Positions 18,376 to 28,011 of a stretch of DNA of 64,000 bases are shown here, piece by piece. Source of the stretch: JBBRNH01 sp038230415 (GTDB lineage: Bacteria > Bacteroidota > Bacteroidia > Cytophagales > Spirosomataceae); assembly GCA_038230415.1 (NCBI GenBank), contig JBBRNH010000021.1, forward strand, positions 1 through 64,000, in the 5' to 3' direction. Numbering within the stretch: the stretch's first letter is position 1; each line of letters starts with the position of its first letter. The notes under the pieces were generated by a model, which made no database searches, was not told where the DNA came from, and worked only from the letters and a program-made list of their open reading frames with translations. Position numbers and translations under genes: made by a program.

Positions 18376-20076
18376 ATGAAACGTACCCTATTTTTTAATG
18401 CCATTGCCATTACTGTTACCCTGCTGGTAGGCGCGGGCTGTAAGGATCAATTGGACGTGGGCAACCCCAACGCACCAACTGTGAGCGGTAACGTGAATAC
18501 CGAAACGGGTCTGATTGCCTTTGCCCAGGGGGGCGTATTTCTGAACGGCTTTTCTGCCGACCCCGATGGCAACGGTAACAAAACAGACAGTTGGTTGGGC
18601 GACACCTATTTCTCGTTGCCAATTGGCTACGCCGAAACAATGGCCGACCACGTATCGGCGCAGGCATCCAACAATCAGGTTAGCACGATGGGTGTACCCG
18701 ACTACTCGATTCTGGACGATGGTACGAAGTTGACCAATACCTCGCCCCAGGTCGGTATTATCCGGTCATATAACAACCGGGCTTCGACTGGCGCGGGCAA
18801 CAACGCCATCTACTTCCAGTGGACCAATATGTACGCTCTCAATAATGCCATGAATACGGTATTAGGCACCCTTGAGGGCATTACTTACACGGGCGACGCA
18901 GCAACCAAGAAAAACACCCTCAAAGCGTGGGCCTATTTCTGGAAAGGATTTGCCTACGCCAGTATCGGCTCGATGTACTATTCAGGCTTGATTATTGATA
19001 GCCCATCGAGTACAAATAACACCTACGTGCCGAGCAGTGCCATCATTGCCGAGTCCAACAAGAACTATAACCTTGCCGTAACGGCCTTAGGTGCCGCTAC
19101 TTCGGCAGGTGATTATACTACCATGTTGGGGCAGTTGATTCCGGCAGTGAATCAAGTGGGGCTGGGTAAGGTGCCGACAACGGCAATGTGGTTGCGGAAC
19201 ATCAATACCATGCTGGCGCGGAACCTTGTAGCAACCAAATTGGCTCCGTTCGTCAATAACAACCTGAACGCAACGATTTCCAAGTCATCAACAACAGCCA
19301 TGACCGCTGCTGACTGGACTCAGGTAGCAACGTTAACAGCTAATGGGGTTAAAAAAGGTGACTTCATATTTACGGCTCGCTCGGCAGCGTTGAACTACAT
19401 TATATCACCAGCGGGCGGTACGGTAGGGGCGTTAACGGTCGGTACAAACTCAAATACTACCTTCAAAATCACCGAGCGGTTTATTCAGAACTTCAACGCG
19501 GGGGACAAGCGGTTTACGGGCAACTTCGGCTTAAGCAGCCCCCAGTATGGTGATGATTACATCTATTCGACGCGCTACAATATGCTCGATGGATCAAAAA
19601 CGCCGGCGGGCGTGGCAATGTTAGGAACGAAGACCGCCGGTATCTATGAACTGCCTATTACCGGCAGCTATGAAGAAAACGCGCTCATGCAAGCCGAAGC
19701 CAGCATTCGCCAAAACAGCATCGAACCGGCATTGGCCCTCGTTGATGCCGTGCGGACGTATCAGGGTGCGGGCGTGGTTGCTACCGCTGGCAACCAACTG
19801 ACAGCCGCCCAGGCCATGAACGAGCTAACGAAAGAATACCGGGTTGCGCTTTTTGGCCGGGGGGTGGCTTTCTACAACGCTCGTCGCTGGGGCTGGATTT
19901 ACGATATCTCGAAAGGTGGCGGTAGCTACAATAACATTGTTGTTACCAGAACGGGAGCCATTAATAAGAAAGCTATCATTAGCTATAATTTTATGGACTT
20001 CTGGGATATTCCTGCCGACGAAACGGTGCTGAACCCAGCCGCTTCGGGCGGTGTGGTGACAAACCCGAACTACTGA
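18376..20076 (+). CDS. SusD/RagB-family outer-membrane lipoprotein (first copy)
   Basis: The 566-residue protein has a lipoprotein signal ending at Cys22 (LVGAGC). It is the surface lid of the SusC transporter encoded upstream. Helical TPR-like segments typical of SusD are visible (AYFWKGFAYASIGSMYYSG, EENALMQAEASIRQ, LTKEYRVALFGRGVAFYNARRWG), and the C-terminal WDIPADETVLNPA is characteristic of the family. A strong terminator follows. Confidence 0.92.
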   Translation: MKRTLFFNAIAITVTLLVGAGCKDQLDVGNPNAPTVSGNVNTETGLIAFAQGGVFLNGFSADPDGNGNKTDSWLGDTYFSLPIGYAETMADHVSAQASNNQVSTMGVPDYSILDDGTKLTNTSPQVGIIRSYNNRASTGAGNNAIYFQWTNMYALNNAMNTVLGTLEGITYTGDAATKKNTLKAWAYFWKGFAYASIGSMYYSGLIIDSPSSTNNTYVPSSAIIAESNKNYNLAVTALGAATSAGDYTTMLGQLIPAVNQVGLGKVPTTAMWLRNINTMLARNLVATKLAPFVNNNLNATISKSSTTAMTAADWTQVATLTANGVKKGDFIFTARSAALNYIISPAGGTVGALTVGTNSNTTFKITERFIQNFNAGDKRFTGNFGLSSPQYGDDYIYSTRYNMLDGSKTPAGVAMLGTKTAGIYELPITGSYEENALMQAEASIRQNSIEPALALVDAVRTYQGAGVVATAGNQLTAAQAMNELTKEYRVALFGRGVAFYNARRWGWIYDISKGGGSYNNIVVTRTGAINKKAIISYNFMDFWDIPADETVLNPAASGGVVTNPNY

Positions 20077-20107
20077 TTTGTAGAAACATACCGTAAGGGC
20101 GCTTACT

Positions 20108-20166
20108 AAAACCGCCAGCCGTAAACAGCGATTCCATTGGAAACGTTGTTTGCGGCTGGCGGTTTT
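20108..20166 (+). terminator. terminator after the first susCD pair
   Basis: AAAACCGCCAGCCGTAAAC (20108-20126) pairs with GTTTGCGGCTGGCGGTTTT (20148-20166) with one mismatch and a 21-base loop, ending in TTTT. The rest of the 323-bp gap (20167-20328) is AT-rich with no ORF, and holds the promoter of the next susC. Confidence 0.75.
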
Positions 20167-20328
20167 ATCGTTTATGATTGGGCATAGAAATATACACTAA
20201 CGAATTTTTTATAGAAAATTTTATAGAGTAATACTAACTAAGTATATTGATAGACCGATTCAAAATATTATTCTGCCTATTCTACTAAAAACGGTATTAA
20301 ATATTGATTTTAAAATTTCAACAAAAGT

Positions 20329-20359
20329 TTTGTAATGTTTTCCGGTCTATATAGTTTTG
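20329..20359 (+). promoter_or_regulatory. promoter of the second susC
   Basis: TTTG (20329-20332), 19 bp, then TAGTTTTG (20352-20359). The surrounding sequence (TTTTGTAATG before, TATAGTTTTGTGG after) and the leader down to ATGAGGAAA are closely similar to those of the first susC, which indicates duplication. Confidence 0.8.
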
Positions 20360-20399
20360 TGGAAGTCTTCATGTTTTCTTAATCTAAAATAAACATACA

Positions 20400-23300
20400 A
20401 TGAGGAAATCTCTATTCGTGAGTCTGCTCCTGCTTTGCTCGTTTTGTGTGCCTGCATTGGCTCAGGAGCGCAAAGTGACCGGGGTAGTTAAGTCGTCGGA
20501 CGACGGCGGTGCCATGCCCGGTGTATCAGTCGTGCTGAAAGGCTCGACGAAAGGCACCAATACCGATGCTACGGGGGCCTACACCATTTCGGTGCCGGAA
20601 AAAGGCGGTCGGCTGGTGTTTAGCTTCGTTGGCTCGGCCACCGAGGAAGTCGAAATTGGGAACCGCTCGACGATTGATGTAAAACTACTGACCGACAGCA
20701 AGCAGTTGGGCGAAGTGGTGGTAACGGCCATCGGTATTCAGCGCGAGAAAAAAGCCCTCGCCTACGCCGTGACCAACGTAAAAGGAGACCTGCTCCAGCA
20801 ACGCTCTGAGCCAGACCCCCTGCGGGCCTTGTCGGGCAAGGTGCCGGGTGTGACCATTACGGCGGGTGGCGGTGCGCCGGGACAGGCCACCAAAATTAAC
20901 ATTCGGGGTAACACCTCGTTCACGGGTAACAACCAGCCCCTGTTTGTGGTGGACGGTATTCCGTTTGATAACTCGACCAACTCGGCGGGGTCTGAGTTCA
21001 GTAGTAACTCGGTAGTCTCGAACCGGGCCTACGACATTGACCCCAACAATATTGAGGCCATGACGGTGCTGAAAGGTGCGGCAGCTTCGGCACTCTATGG
21101 TTCGCGGGCGGCCAATGGTGTAATCGTCATCACGACCAAATCGGGCAGCAAATCAGCCAAGAAAGGGCTGGAAGTGACCTACAACGGCTCATATTCGACC
21201 GAAAAAATTTCGAGCGTTCCCGATTATCAGAACACTTACACGCAGGGATCAAACCAGCAGTATAACGGTGGCTTCATTGGTAACTGGGGAACCGCATTTC
21301 CCTCAGAAGTGGACCGGATTAACGCACAGTTGGGCTTCAACCGTTACTCGAAAAGCATCGAGCCAGGTGCGCCAGAGGGTGAGGTTTTTAACCCCATCAC
21401 CTCGCCAAACATTTCGTACACGTTCAGCCGGTATCCGAGCGTGTTCCCTGATTTAGTGGGCAAAACGGTTCCGCTGCAATCGCACGATATTATCGGCGGG
21501 TTTTTTAAGCGCGGTACGGTAATCGAAAACGGCGTAAACATCAGTTCGACAGGTGAGAAAACGACGCTCAACGCGGGCGTGTCGCGCACCAAGAACGACG
21601 GGATTATTCCGAACTCCGGTACACTCCGCACCTCGCTGAACTTTGGCGGTACGGCGCAGCTTGCCAACAAACTGAACATTTCGGGTAACGTCAACTACGT
21701 GAACACCACGCAGCAAAGCCCGCAGTCGGGCGCGTCGTTCTTCTCGGATTATGGCTCCGGCTCAACGGGTTCGATCTATGACCGGCTGTTTTACCTGCCC
21801 CGGAACTACAACCTCAACGAATACCCCTTCGAGAACCCCGTTGACGGCTCGAACGTGTTTTACCGGGCGTTGGACAACCCACGCTGGACGGCCAAATACA
21901 ACCTCTATAACTCAAAAGTGAACCGGGTCTTTGGCAACATGGCTGCGACTTATGACGTGCTGCCCTGGCTCACGCTCACGGCGCGGGGTGGCATAAACAC
22001 CTACCACGAAACCCGGAATAACAAGCTGCGTCCCGGTGGAACGGTTGTGCCGTTAGGCCGCGTGTCGCGCACCGAACTGACCAATACCGAAACCGACCTG
22101 ACCTTCTTAGCCAGTGGCTCGCGGGACCTTTCGGAGCGGTTCAACCTGCGGGCATTGGTCGGTTTCAATGCCAACGAACGGCTTTACAGCGAGGCCGTGC
22201 TGACGGGTAACGAGGTGATTGATGCGTCGGTATTGACCGTAACCGGCACCAAGAGCCAGATTGCCACTGAATACAACAGCCGTCGGCGGTTATACGGCAT
22301 TTTTGCCGAAGTAGGTCTGTCCTACAATGATTATGCCTTCCTGACGGCCACCGTTCGGAATGACCACTCGTCAACGCTGGCTGCCAACAACAACAGCTAT
22401 TACTACCCGGCCATTACGGGTGCGCTGGTGTTCACTCAGGCTCTGAACCTGCCCAAAAACATCCTGAACTTTGGTAAAATCAGGGCCAACTACGCCACCG
22501 TTGGTAAAGATGCCGATCCGTATTCGGTGCTGACGGCCTACAACATCGGTAGCAGCTACGTGAACGGCGCGGCCTATTCGCTGGCTTCGTTGCCATCCCG
22601 GTTGAACAACATAAACCTGAAACCGGAATTTACGACCGAAACCGAAATCGGGGCTGAACTCCAGTTTTTCAACAATCGGATCAACATTGACGCGGCTTAT
22701 TTCTACCGGAAATCAACTAACCTGATTGTGTCGCGCCGGATTCCGGCCACAACCGGCTTCTACAACGAGGTAACCAACGCGGGCCGGATCGACAACAAGG
22801 GTATCGAGGTAGCAATGACGGTTGTTCCCATCCGGTTGCCAAACGGCTTCGAGTGGAACTCAACGTTTGCCTTCACCCGGCTGCGGTCAAACGTGGTGGA
22901 TGCCGGCCCGGCCAACGAGATTTTCCTCGGCGGAACGGGCTTGTCGTCCCTCGGCACGATGCACCGCGTGGGTAATCCCTACGGCATGATTTATGGCGGG
23001 CAGAACGCCCGGAGCGAATCGGGCGCGTTGCTGATTAACCCAAACACGGGCTTCCCCTTCACCCAGCCAACGTCGGTACTGTTGGGCAATCCGGCTCCGA
23101 ACTTTACGCTCGGCTGGACCAACACGTTCACCTATCGCGGCTTCACGCTGTCGGCACTGATGGACTACCGGCAGGGCGGCAAAATTTACTCGGTCACGGC
23201 GGCATCGCTGCTGTTGCGGGGTCAGTTGAAATCGTCGGAAGACCGCGAAGGAATGCGCGTGATTCCGGGTGTGCTGGGCGACCCGGCCACCTACAAAGCG

Positions 23301-23675
23301 ATCCTGGAAGATGGCAAAGAGGTGAAAAATACCATTGCCATGACCGCGTTTCAGTCGCACTTCTCAAACGGTTTTGGGGCCTACGGTGCGGATGAGACCA
23401 ACATTTACGATGCAACCGTGATCCGGTTGCGCGAAGTGACCTTTGGCTACAACGTACCGAAGCCTTTCCTGAAAAAGTACGCCCGCGTGTTTGGTGCGCT
23501 GCGCGTGTCGGCATCGGGCCGCAACCTGTGGTTCAAAGCTCCCAACCTGCTGAAAGGCTTGAACTTTGACCCCGAAGTATTGGCAAACTACGCCGACTCG
23601 AACGTGCAGGGTTTCGACCTCGGCGCGGCCCCCTCGACCCGGCGGTTTGGGCTTAACCTAACGGCTTCATTCTAA
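20400..23675 (+). CDS. SusC/RagA-family TonB-dependent outer-membrane transporter (second copy)
   Basis: The product has 1091 residues. Signal peptide MRKSLFVSLLLLCSFCVPALAQ, then a carboxypeptidase-D-like domain, a plug with the classic SusC signature (NIRGNTSFTGNNQPLFVVDG and VLKGAAASALYGSRAANGVI), then the barrel. The final residues (RFGLNLTASF) give the usual C-terminal aromatic. It pairs with the SusD-like protein after 32 bp. Its N-terminal 60 or so residues are highly similar to those of the first copy, whereas the transport domain is divergent, so the two probably import different substrates. Confidence 0.95.
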   Translation: MRKSLFVSLLLLCSFCVPALAQERKVTGVVKSSDDGGAMPGVSVVLKGSTKGTNTDATGAYTISVPEKGGRLVFSFVGSATEEVEIGNRSTIDVKLLTDSKQLGEVVVTAIGIQREKKALAYAVTNVKGDLLQQRSEPDPLRALSGKVPGVTITAGGGAPGQATKINIRGNTSFTGNNQPLFVVDGIPFDNSTNSAGSEFSSNSVVSNRAYDIDPNNIEAMTVLKGAAASALYGSRAANGVIVITTKSGSKSAKKGLEVTYNGSYSTEKISSVPDYQNTYTQGSNQQYNGGFIGNWGTAFPSEVDRINAQLGFNRYSKSIEPGAPEGEVFNPITSPNISYTFSRYPSVFPDLVGKTVPLQSHDIIGGFFKRGTVIENGVNISSTGEKTTLNAGVSRTKNDGIIPNSGTLRTSLNFGGTAQLANKLNISGNVNYVNTTQQSPQSGASFFSDYGSGSTGSIYDRLFYLPRNYNLNEYPFENPVDGSNVFYRALDNPRWTAKYNLYNSKVNRVFGNMAATYDVLPWLTLTARGGINTYHETRNNKLRPGGTVVPLGRVSRTELTNTETDLTFLASGSRDLSERFNLRALVGFNANERLYSEAVLTGNEVIDASVLTVTGTKSQIATEYNSRRRLYGIFAEVGLSYNDYAFLTATVRNDHSSTLAANNNSYYYPAITGALVFTQALNLPKNILNFGKIRANYATVGKDADPYSVLTAYNIGSSYVNGAAYSLASLPSRLNNINLKPEFTTETEIGAELQFFNNRINIDAAYFYRKSTNLIVSRRIPATTGFYNEVTNAGRIDNKGIEVAMTVVPIRLPNGFEWNSTFAFTRLRSNVVDAGPANEIFLGGTGLSSLGTMHRVGNPYGMIYGGQNARSESGALLINPNTGFPFTQPTSVLLGNPAPNFTLGWTNTFTYRGFTLSALMDYRQGGKIYSVTAASLLLRGQLKSSEDREGMRVIPGVLGDPATYKAILEDGKEVKNTIAMTAFQSHFSNGFGAYGADETNIYDATVIRLREVTFGYNVPKPFLKKYARVFGALRVSASGRNLWFKAPNLLKGLNFDPEVLANYADSNVQGFDLGAAPSTRRFGLNLTASF

Positions 23676-23707
23676 GCGCGTCAACGTAACTTTTTGAACG
23701 AAAACAG

Positions 23708-25489
23708 ATGAAAATTTCAAACACATACATCGGGAAAGGGCTGCTTGCTACGGCCCTGCTGGTGTCGCTCAGTGCCTGCGACATCACCAATCTCGACATC
23801 AATACCGACCCCAACAAACCCGCATCGGCATCGCTGAATCTGCTGTTGCCTCCGGCAGAATTAGGTGCGCTCAATATTGGCGTGGTCGGTATCAACAGTA
23901 GCAGCAACACCTATTCTGCGGGCAATTTTCGGACAGTGGTGGATAACACGTCGGGTTTTGCCGGGATGATGAACAGTGCCGATAGCTACGGGTTAGACAA
24001 CAACTCGTATAACGGCACCTGGAACGCTTATTACCGGAATATGCAGAACATCGAGCAGATTTTGCGGGCCACCACGGACGGCAAAAACCCCTATTACCGG
24101 GGTATTGCGCTGGCCCTGAAAGCCTACGCCGTTGGTAATCTGGTAGATATGTTCGGTGATGTGCCGTACTCGAAAGCCTGGCAGGGCAACGTGGATGGCA
24201 ACGATGCCAACACGCCGTTCGACAAAGATTCGGAGATTTACGAAGACCTGCTCAAACTCTGCGATCAGGCCGTAGCCGAATTTGCCAAGACGCAGGCCGT
24301 AGCCGTTGCCGGTGATGTGATTGGGGGGGGCAGTGCCGCCACCTGGACGCGGTTATCGAAAACCATCAAACTCCGGCTGCTGATGAACTCGCGCAAGGGC
24401 CGCGCCAATGGCAACGCCGAACTCAAAGCCGCCTTCGATGCGGGTGGGTATATTACGGCTGCCGCCAACGATTTTTACTATCAGTACTCGAAGCAGATTT
24501 CGCCACAGGACGACCGGCACCCCTGGTTTATCAGCACCTACAACGCCGGGAACCAGTTTACCTACATCAACCATCAGTTGATGGGCGAGATGATTCTCAA
24601 CAAAGACCCGCGCTTTGGGATGTATTTCTTCCGCCAAACCCAAACCCTGCTCGATGCCAACAACCCCACCGACCGGGGAACGTTGCCCTACGCCGGTACG
24701 TATCTCGTCACCCGGCCCACGTTTCTGGCCGAGTACAAGAGGGTATTTTACGCCGATAAGCAGGAGCCAACTGCCGACGACATTAAGTTTCTGGCAGGAA
24801 TCTTTGGCCGCGACCGGGGCGACAATACCGGCGCACCGGCTGACGCTTCGTTGCGGACTGTGCCGGGTGCGTATCCAGCCGGGGGTTTGTATGGTGGCCG
24901 CGAAATTGCACCGAAAGTGCTGACCGCTGCCGCCAAAGACGGGGCGAGTGGCAACGGAATCTGGCCGTTGATTATGAGCTGGAACATAAAGTTCTATCAA
25001 GTCGAAGCCATTCTCGACGGAACGGGCGTAACGGGCGACCCCCGCGCCATTTTTGAAACCGCCATCCGCGAACAGATTGCGTCGGTGACGAAGTTTGCCC
25101 AGGCCGCCGATGCCAAAACGCCCACGCCCGCAGCCGCCGACGTAACGACCTACGTGAATACGTGGCTGGCTCTGTACGATGCCGCACCCACCAATTCGGG
25201 AAAACTGAACGTGGTAGCCAAGCAAATCTGGTTCTGCACTTGGGGACAGGGAATGGAAACCTGGAACCTGATGCGCCGGACGGGTTTCCCGGTGCAGGGA
25301 CAGTTTAAGCAGTTCTCGAACGGAATCCAGCCGCCAATCCTGAAACCGGGTCGGCAGTACGCACTTCGGTTGCCATACCCGGCGCAGGAAGGCAGCCTGA
25401 ACAGCAACGCCACGAAATATGTCACCGACATTATCTTTGACCGTGACCCGATTTTCTGGGACAAAACCAAAATCAAGTGGGAGTTTTAA
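23708..25489 (+). CDS. SusD-like outer-membrane lipoprotein (second copy, different SusD subfamily)
   Basis: The product has 593 residues with a lipobox at Cys24 (SLSAC). The sequence after the Cys (DITNLDINTDPNKPASA) and the later NYRNMQNIEQ-like and GNLVDMFGDVPYSKAW blocks are of the SusD-like type distinct from the first copy's RagB type. It caps the second SusC. The lipoprotein gene at 25501 begins 11 bp after its stop, so the three genes form one operon. Confidence 0.92.
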   Translation: MKISNTYIGKGLLATALLVSLSACDITNLDINTDPNKPASASLNLLLPPAELGALNIGVVGINSSSNTYSAGNFRTVVDNTSGFAGMMNSADSYGLDNNSYNGTWNAYYRNMQNIEQILRATTDGKNPYYRGIALALKAYAVGNLVDMFGDVPYSKAWQGNVDGNDANTPFDKDSEIYEDLLKLCDQAVAEFAKTQAVAVAGDVIGGGSAATWTRLSKTIKLRLLMNSRKGRANGNAELKAAFDAGGYITAAANDFYYQYSKQISPQDDRHPWFISTYNAGNQFTYINHQLMGEMILNKDPRFGMYFFRQTQTLLDANNPTDRGTLPYAGTYLVTRPTFLAEYKRVFYADKQEPTADDIKFLAGIFGRDRGDNTGAPADASLRTVPGAYPAGGLYGGREIAPKVLTAAAKDGASGNGIWPLIMSWNIKFYQVEAILDGTGVTGDPRAIFETAIREQIASVTKFAQAADAKTPTPAAADVTTYVNTWLALYDAAPTNSGKLNVVAKQIWFCTWGQGMETWNLMRRTGFPVQGQFKQFSNGIQPPILKPGRQYALRLPYPAQEGSLNSNATKYVTDIIFDRDPIFWDKTKIKWEF

Positions 25490-25500
25490 TCACCGCAACT

Positions 25501-26199
25501 ATGAAAAAAACACTGATTTATACCCTGGCGGCTGGCTTCTTTGCCCTGATTGGTTGCCGCGATGAATCCCTTAACCCGGTTGTAGTATTTGAACCCGCCG
25601 TTCATGGCTACGGCATTTTCGATGGCTTTGATGCTACGGCTCAGGCCAAAAAATCGGACATTGCCGCCAACGCCAAAACGTTTGCCGCAACGGCGCAGGA
25701 CGCGGCCAAGTTAGACTTTAAAATCCGGTGGGTATCGCTCGACAACAAGCTGAGCGTCAGCAAGATTGACATTTACGTGGATATGATCGAGTCGTACAAC
25801 GACCCGGACGGCAACCCCAAAACGGCTTCGCTCGGTGCCGGTGGTGTGTTGTTGAAAAGTATCACGCCCGCAGCCGCCAACCGTCAGTGGAATACGTTCA
25901 GTATCACGCCGTTAGAGATTTATAACCTCTACAAAGACGCTACCGTGAAGTACGATAAAGTGACCGCCGTAAAGGTATTTGCCAACCCTGACCGGCTCCG
26001 TACAACCGGCAAGTGGTTACTGCCCGCCGGGAAGGTCAAAACGCTGAACGTATCGGCTGATTCGTTTGTGATTACGTGGCGGCTCACCACATCTGACGGA
26101 TTGGTGTTCAAGACGTGGGAGCCGGGCAGTATCTGTGCCGACCCAACGCTGTTTACCGAAGCATCGGCTAACTGCAGCCTGATTACGAGCGTGAAGTAG
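25501..26199 (+). CDS. small outer-membrane lipoprotein accompanying the second susCD
   Basis: The product has 232 residues with a lipoprotein signal (ALIGC, Cys19). The rest is predicted mainly beta with no catalytic motif. The position directly behind SusD suggests a SusE/SusF-like surface accessory that binds the same ligand; sequence alone does not prove that. An in-frame ATG at 25477 overlaps susD and would put 8 residues before the signal, so the ATG at 25501 is chosen. Confidence 0.75.
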   Translation: MKKTLIYTLAAGFFALIGCRDESLNPVVVFEPAVHGYGIFDGFDATAQAKKSDIAANAKTFAATAQDAAKLDFKIRWVSLDNKLSVSKIDIYVDMIESYNDPDGNPKTASLGAGGVLLKSITPAAANRQWNTFSITPLEIYNLYKDATVKYDKVTAVKVFANPDRLRTTGKWLLPAGKVKTLNVSADSFVITWRLTTSDGLVFKTWEPGSICADPTLFTEASANCSLITSVK

Positions 26200-26214
26200 G
26201 TTGCGTTAGGTTAT

Positions 26215-26250
26215 CACGAAAAGCCGCGAAGCAATTCGCGGCTTTTCGTG
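26215..26250 (+). terminator. terminator after the second susCD operon
   Basis: A perfect 16-bp stem (CACGAAAAGCCGCGAA) with a GCAA loop lies 15 bp after the lipoprotein stop and is followed by TTTAAAAA. Confidence 0.8.
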
Positions 26251-26384
26251 TTTAAAAACGGAATATAGTTGGAAGAGCGCGTAAATTTAGCAGCATAGCC
26301 TCGGCGGGGCGAAGAAACTACCTGTCTTACACTTATGCACTTGCGCGTGAACTCAATTAGCACATTACTGAACTAAAGTGTCTG

Positions 26385-26783
26385 ATGAAAGCCTCAATTG
26401 TTCCTCAATTAACAGACCCTATGCTCAAAGATATTGCCCAACAGTTTTTTGGGTACGGATACTATGAGGAATACACCGAATATCGTTCTGTGAGAAATCC
26501 GGCTAATGCTGCAAAACCGTTTCAATTTGGCCCAATGTTGGTTTGCGATAGAAACGTATTTTTGTTGGTCATAGACTCAGAATTGTCAATCATCTCCACG
26601 CTACTGCAAAATTTCACGGCAGCTTTTCCCAAGTACTGTCACCGTACATTGATCCCTATTTTTATGAGCGCAATTATTCAGCCCGATCAGGTTAGCTACC
26701 TGACTGAGCAAGGCATCTACGCCGTGGCGTTGGACGAAGAAACGATGGAACTCCTTAATTTCGATGAATTACAGGGCCGCTAA
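26385..26783 (+). CDS. hypothetical protein, 132 residues
   Basis: I do not recognise this protein. It has no signal peptide or membrane segment; it looks soluble with a hydrophobic central region (FLLVIDSELSIISTLLQ) and an acidic C-terminus. The last 20 bases overlap the next gene in another frame, which suggests translational coupling. Codon usage is more AT-rich than the neighbours, which may point to later acquisition. The 185 bp before it hold the susCD terminator and nothing else that I can identify. Confidence 0.55.
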   Translation: MKASIVPQLTDPMLKDIAQQFFGYGYYEEYTEYRSVRNPANAAKPFQFGPMLVCDRNVFLLVIDSELSIISTLLQNFTAAFPKYCHRTLIPIFMSAIIQPDQVSYLTEQGIYAVALDEETMELLNFDELQGR

Positions 26784-28011
26784 CCGCTTTCTGTTTGGCC
26801 TAAGCTGGACGCTGATACAGTTGTCGGCAACCGCCCAGTCGCCAACCTATCTGGCTGATATTCAGCCCATCGTGACGCGCAACTGTGCTACGCCCTGCCA
26901 CCATCCCGGTGGGGTGGGACCGTTTTCACTGCTGACCTACGAAGATGTTGCCAAGCGGGGAAAGTTTGTGGCGCAGGTGACAAAAATCCGGTATATGCCG
27001 CCCTTCCCCGCAGACCGCGCCTTCCAGCATTACGCTAACGAACGCGGTTTGTCGGAAACCGAAATCGAAACCATTCAGAACTGGGTTGCCGGGGGGATGA
27101 AAAAGGGAGAGGGGAGAAAGGAAGAGAGGGACGAAAGGGAGCAAAGCAAGCTACTAATTGAGCCTGATTTGGTACTGAAAATGGCCCGGCCTTACGCCAT
27201 CGCGGGCAACAGTCGCGAAGATTTTCGGTATTTTCATATCCCGACAAATTTAAAACACGACGTTTGGGTGCAGGCAATCGAGTTTGTGCCGGGCAACCGT
27301 AAACTCCTGCACCACAGCCGGTTAATGGCCGACACGACCAACACGATGGCCGCTATTGACGGTATGGCCGAAGACGACCCGCGCCTGGCGGAGTTCCAGA
27401 AAACCCGCCTTGCCGACGAGTTTCTGTACGGATGGGTGCCGGGCAATGACCGGGTAACGTTTCCTGCCGGAGCCGCCAAACGCCTGCGGGCCGGTACGGA
27501 TTTGGTCGTCAATATTCACTACGCACCCTCGGCCAAACCCGATTCTGACCAGTCGGAAATCAGGCTGTATTTTGCCAAAACGTCCGTCACGCACGAGGTC
27601 AAAACGCTGTCGCTCACCGAAAATAACATCTCGAATCAACCGTTTCTGCTGCCCGCCAACACCAAACCCACATTCTATATGAATGTTGGCCCACTGCCCG
27701 ACACGATCCGGCTGCTGTCGGTGCTGCCCCACGCGCACTACCGGGGCAAAACTATTAAAGCCTTTGCCATTACGCCCGATGGCGACGCGGTGAACCTCAT
27801 CAAGATTGACAATTGGGATTACAATTGGCAGATGACCTATTTCTTCCAAAAACCGCTCGTACTACCCAAAGGAGCCATGATTATGGCCGAAGCCACCTAC
27901 GACAACACCGACCGGAATCCGCTGAACCCCTACCGCCCGGCCCGTACCGTTGGCTACGGCTGGACATCAACCGACGAGATGATGAACTTAGTTTTTTATT
28001 ACATCCGATAG
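26764..28011 (+). CDS. exported cytochrome c / copper type II monooxygenase-like protein
   Basis: The 415-residue product has a signal segment ending near SATAQ. The N-terminal domain is of the haem-c type found in this family, but the motif is C41-A-T-P-C45-H46, that is CX3CH and not CXXCH. YMPPFPADRA follows and probably gives the axial Met. The C-terminal two thirds resemble peptidylglycine-hydroxylating / dopamine-hydroxylase-type copper domains, with LLHHSRLM, NIHYAP and LPHAHYRGK as candidate copper ligands. Residues 113-129 form a highly charged insertion encoded by a purine-only-like stretch. The gene abuts a convergent redoxin gene, a domain often fused to such proteins. Confidence 0.75.
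   Translation: MNYRAANRFLFGLSWTLIQLSATAQSPTYLADIQPIVTRNCATPCHHPGGVGPFSLLTYEDVAKRGKFVAQVTKIRYMPPFPADRAFQHYANERGLSETEIETIQNWVAGGMKKGEGRKEERDEREQSKLLIEPDLVLKMARPYAIAGNSREDFRYFHIPTNLKHDVWVQAIEFVPGNRKLLHHSRLMADTTNTMAAIDGMAEDDPRLAEFQKTRLADEFLYGWVPGNDRVTFPAGAAKRLRAGTDLVVNIHYAPSAKPDSDQSEIRLYFAKTSVTHEVKTLSLTENNISNQPFLLPANTKPTFYMNVGPLPDTIRLLSVLPHAHYRGKTIKAFAITPDGDAVNLIKIDNWDYNWQMTYFFQKPLVLPKGAMIMAEATYDNTDRNPLNPYRPARTVGYGWTSTDEMMNLVFYYIR

Noticed and set aside
24353..25225. 290-codon antisense ORF inside the second susD
   Set aside because: It lies fully opposite a well-supported SusD gene; its composition is that of a shadow frame in GC-rich DNA and it has no recognisable domain.
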